From Bacteroidota bacterium (GTDB lineage: Bacteria; Bacteroidota; Bacteroidia; Flavobacteriales_D; Crocinitomicaceae): 64,000 bases of DNA. Under the pieces are notes generated by a model. It was given only the letters and a program-made list of their open reading frames with translations. It had not been told where the DNA came from and ran no database searches. How positions within the stretch are numbered: the stretch's first letter is position 1; the number at the start of each line of letters is the position of its first letter. Shown one piece after another: positions 63,982 through 64,000 of the stretch. Location of the stretch: the NCBI GenBank assembly GCA_024280155.1, contig JAJRQQ010000028.1:62001-126000 (forward strand), in the 5' to 3' direction. The translations under genes and the position numbers were made by a program.

Positions 63982-64000
63982 AGTAATTTGATTAAACGTA

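Overview
The window looks like a chromosomal segment of a gliding, diderm Bacteroidota, most likely the order Flavobacteriales; family-level placement (Crocinitomicaceae/Fluviicola-like) is only a guess. The support is a low-GC genome with weak Shine-Dalgarno signals, many TAnnTTTG-type -7 promoter boxes (the Bacteroidota signature), gliding genes gldF/gldG, a type IX secretion C-terminal sorting domain, a fused ResB-CcsA cytochrome c maturation protein, a bacillithiol deacetylase (BshB1), and a fused alpha/beta 2-oxoacid dehydrogenase E1. No rRNA, tRNA, CRISPR array, prophage or plasmid module was seen.

Layout. 0-14.5 kb is a mostly plus-strand core block: glutamate dehydrogenase (5' end cut by the window), 2-oxoacid dehydrogenase E1, a lipoprotein, topoisomerase IV parE-parC, then rocD, a phosphohexomutase and aroC, followed by a REP-associated tyrosine transposase (RAYT) with its repeat array and a flavoprotein. 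rocD and the mutase are both broken in the given sequence. 14.5-33.7 kb holds a zinc metalloprotease (frameshifted), a DUF5916-type outer-membrane protein, dnaN, the gldF-gldG-DUF4340 operon, a SAM hydroxide adenosyltransferase with a small monooxygenase-like protein, PhoH-purC, a T9SS-exported GH39-like glycosidase and a large AsmA protein. 33.9-46.4 kb runs from ccsBA-bshB1-mscS to a long minus-strand block (Gre-like factor, glycosyltransferase, cysteine desulfurase, envelope proteins, and a TPR histidine kinase/LuxR response regulator pair).

46.4-57.3 kb is a plus-strand export region. It starts from an intergenic segment with three DnaA-box-like 9-mers inside an inverted repeat (a candidate origin or operator), continues with a complete RND efflux operon (adaptor, pump, TolC), then a second three-gene operon of ABC exporter, HlyD adaptor and TolC. 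The ABC protein keeps its Walker A lysine but has lost the recognisable Q-loop, LSGGQ signature, Walker B/catalytic Asp-Glu and H-loop residues. It is my best candidate for a poorly described system. 57.3-64 kb carries an acyltransferase, a CbpM/DnaJ/Hsp20 stress cluster, pabB-tilS, and a GH114-like lipoprotein. A 31-bp-periodic repeat (TACTGAC) lies between hsp20 and pabB.

Four genes contain frame disruptions. Three are single-base deficits in 6-7 nt homopolymers, so residual sequencing error is a serious alternative to real gene decay. The phosphohexomutase is different: it has a non-homopolymer deletion plus an in-frame TGA.
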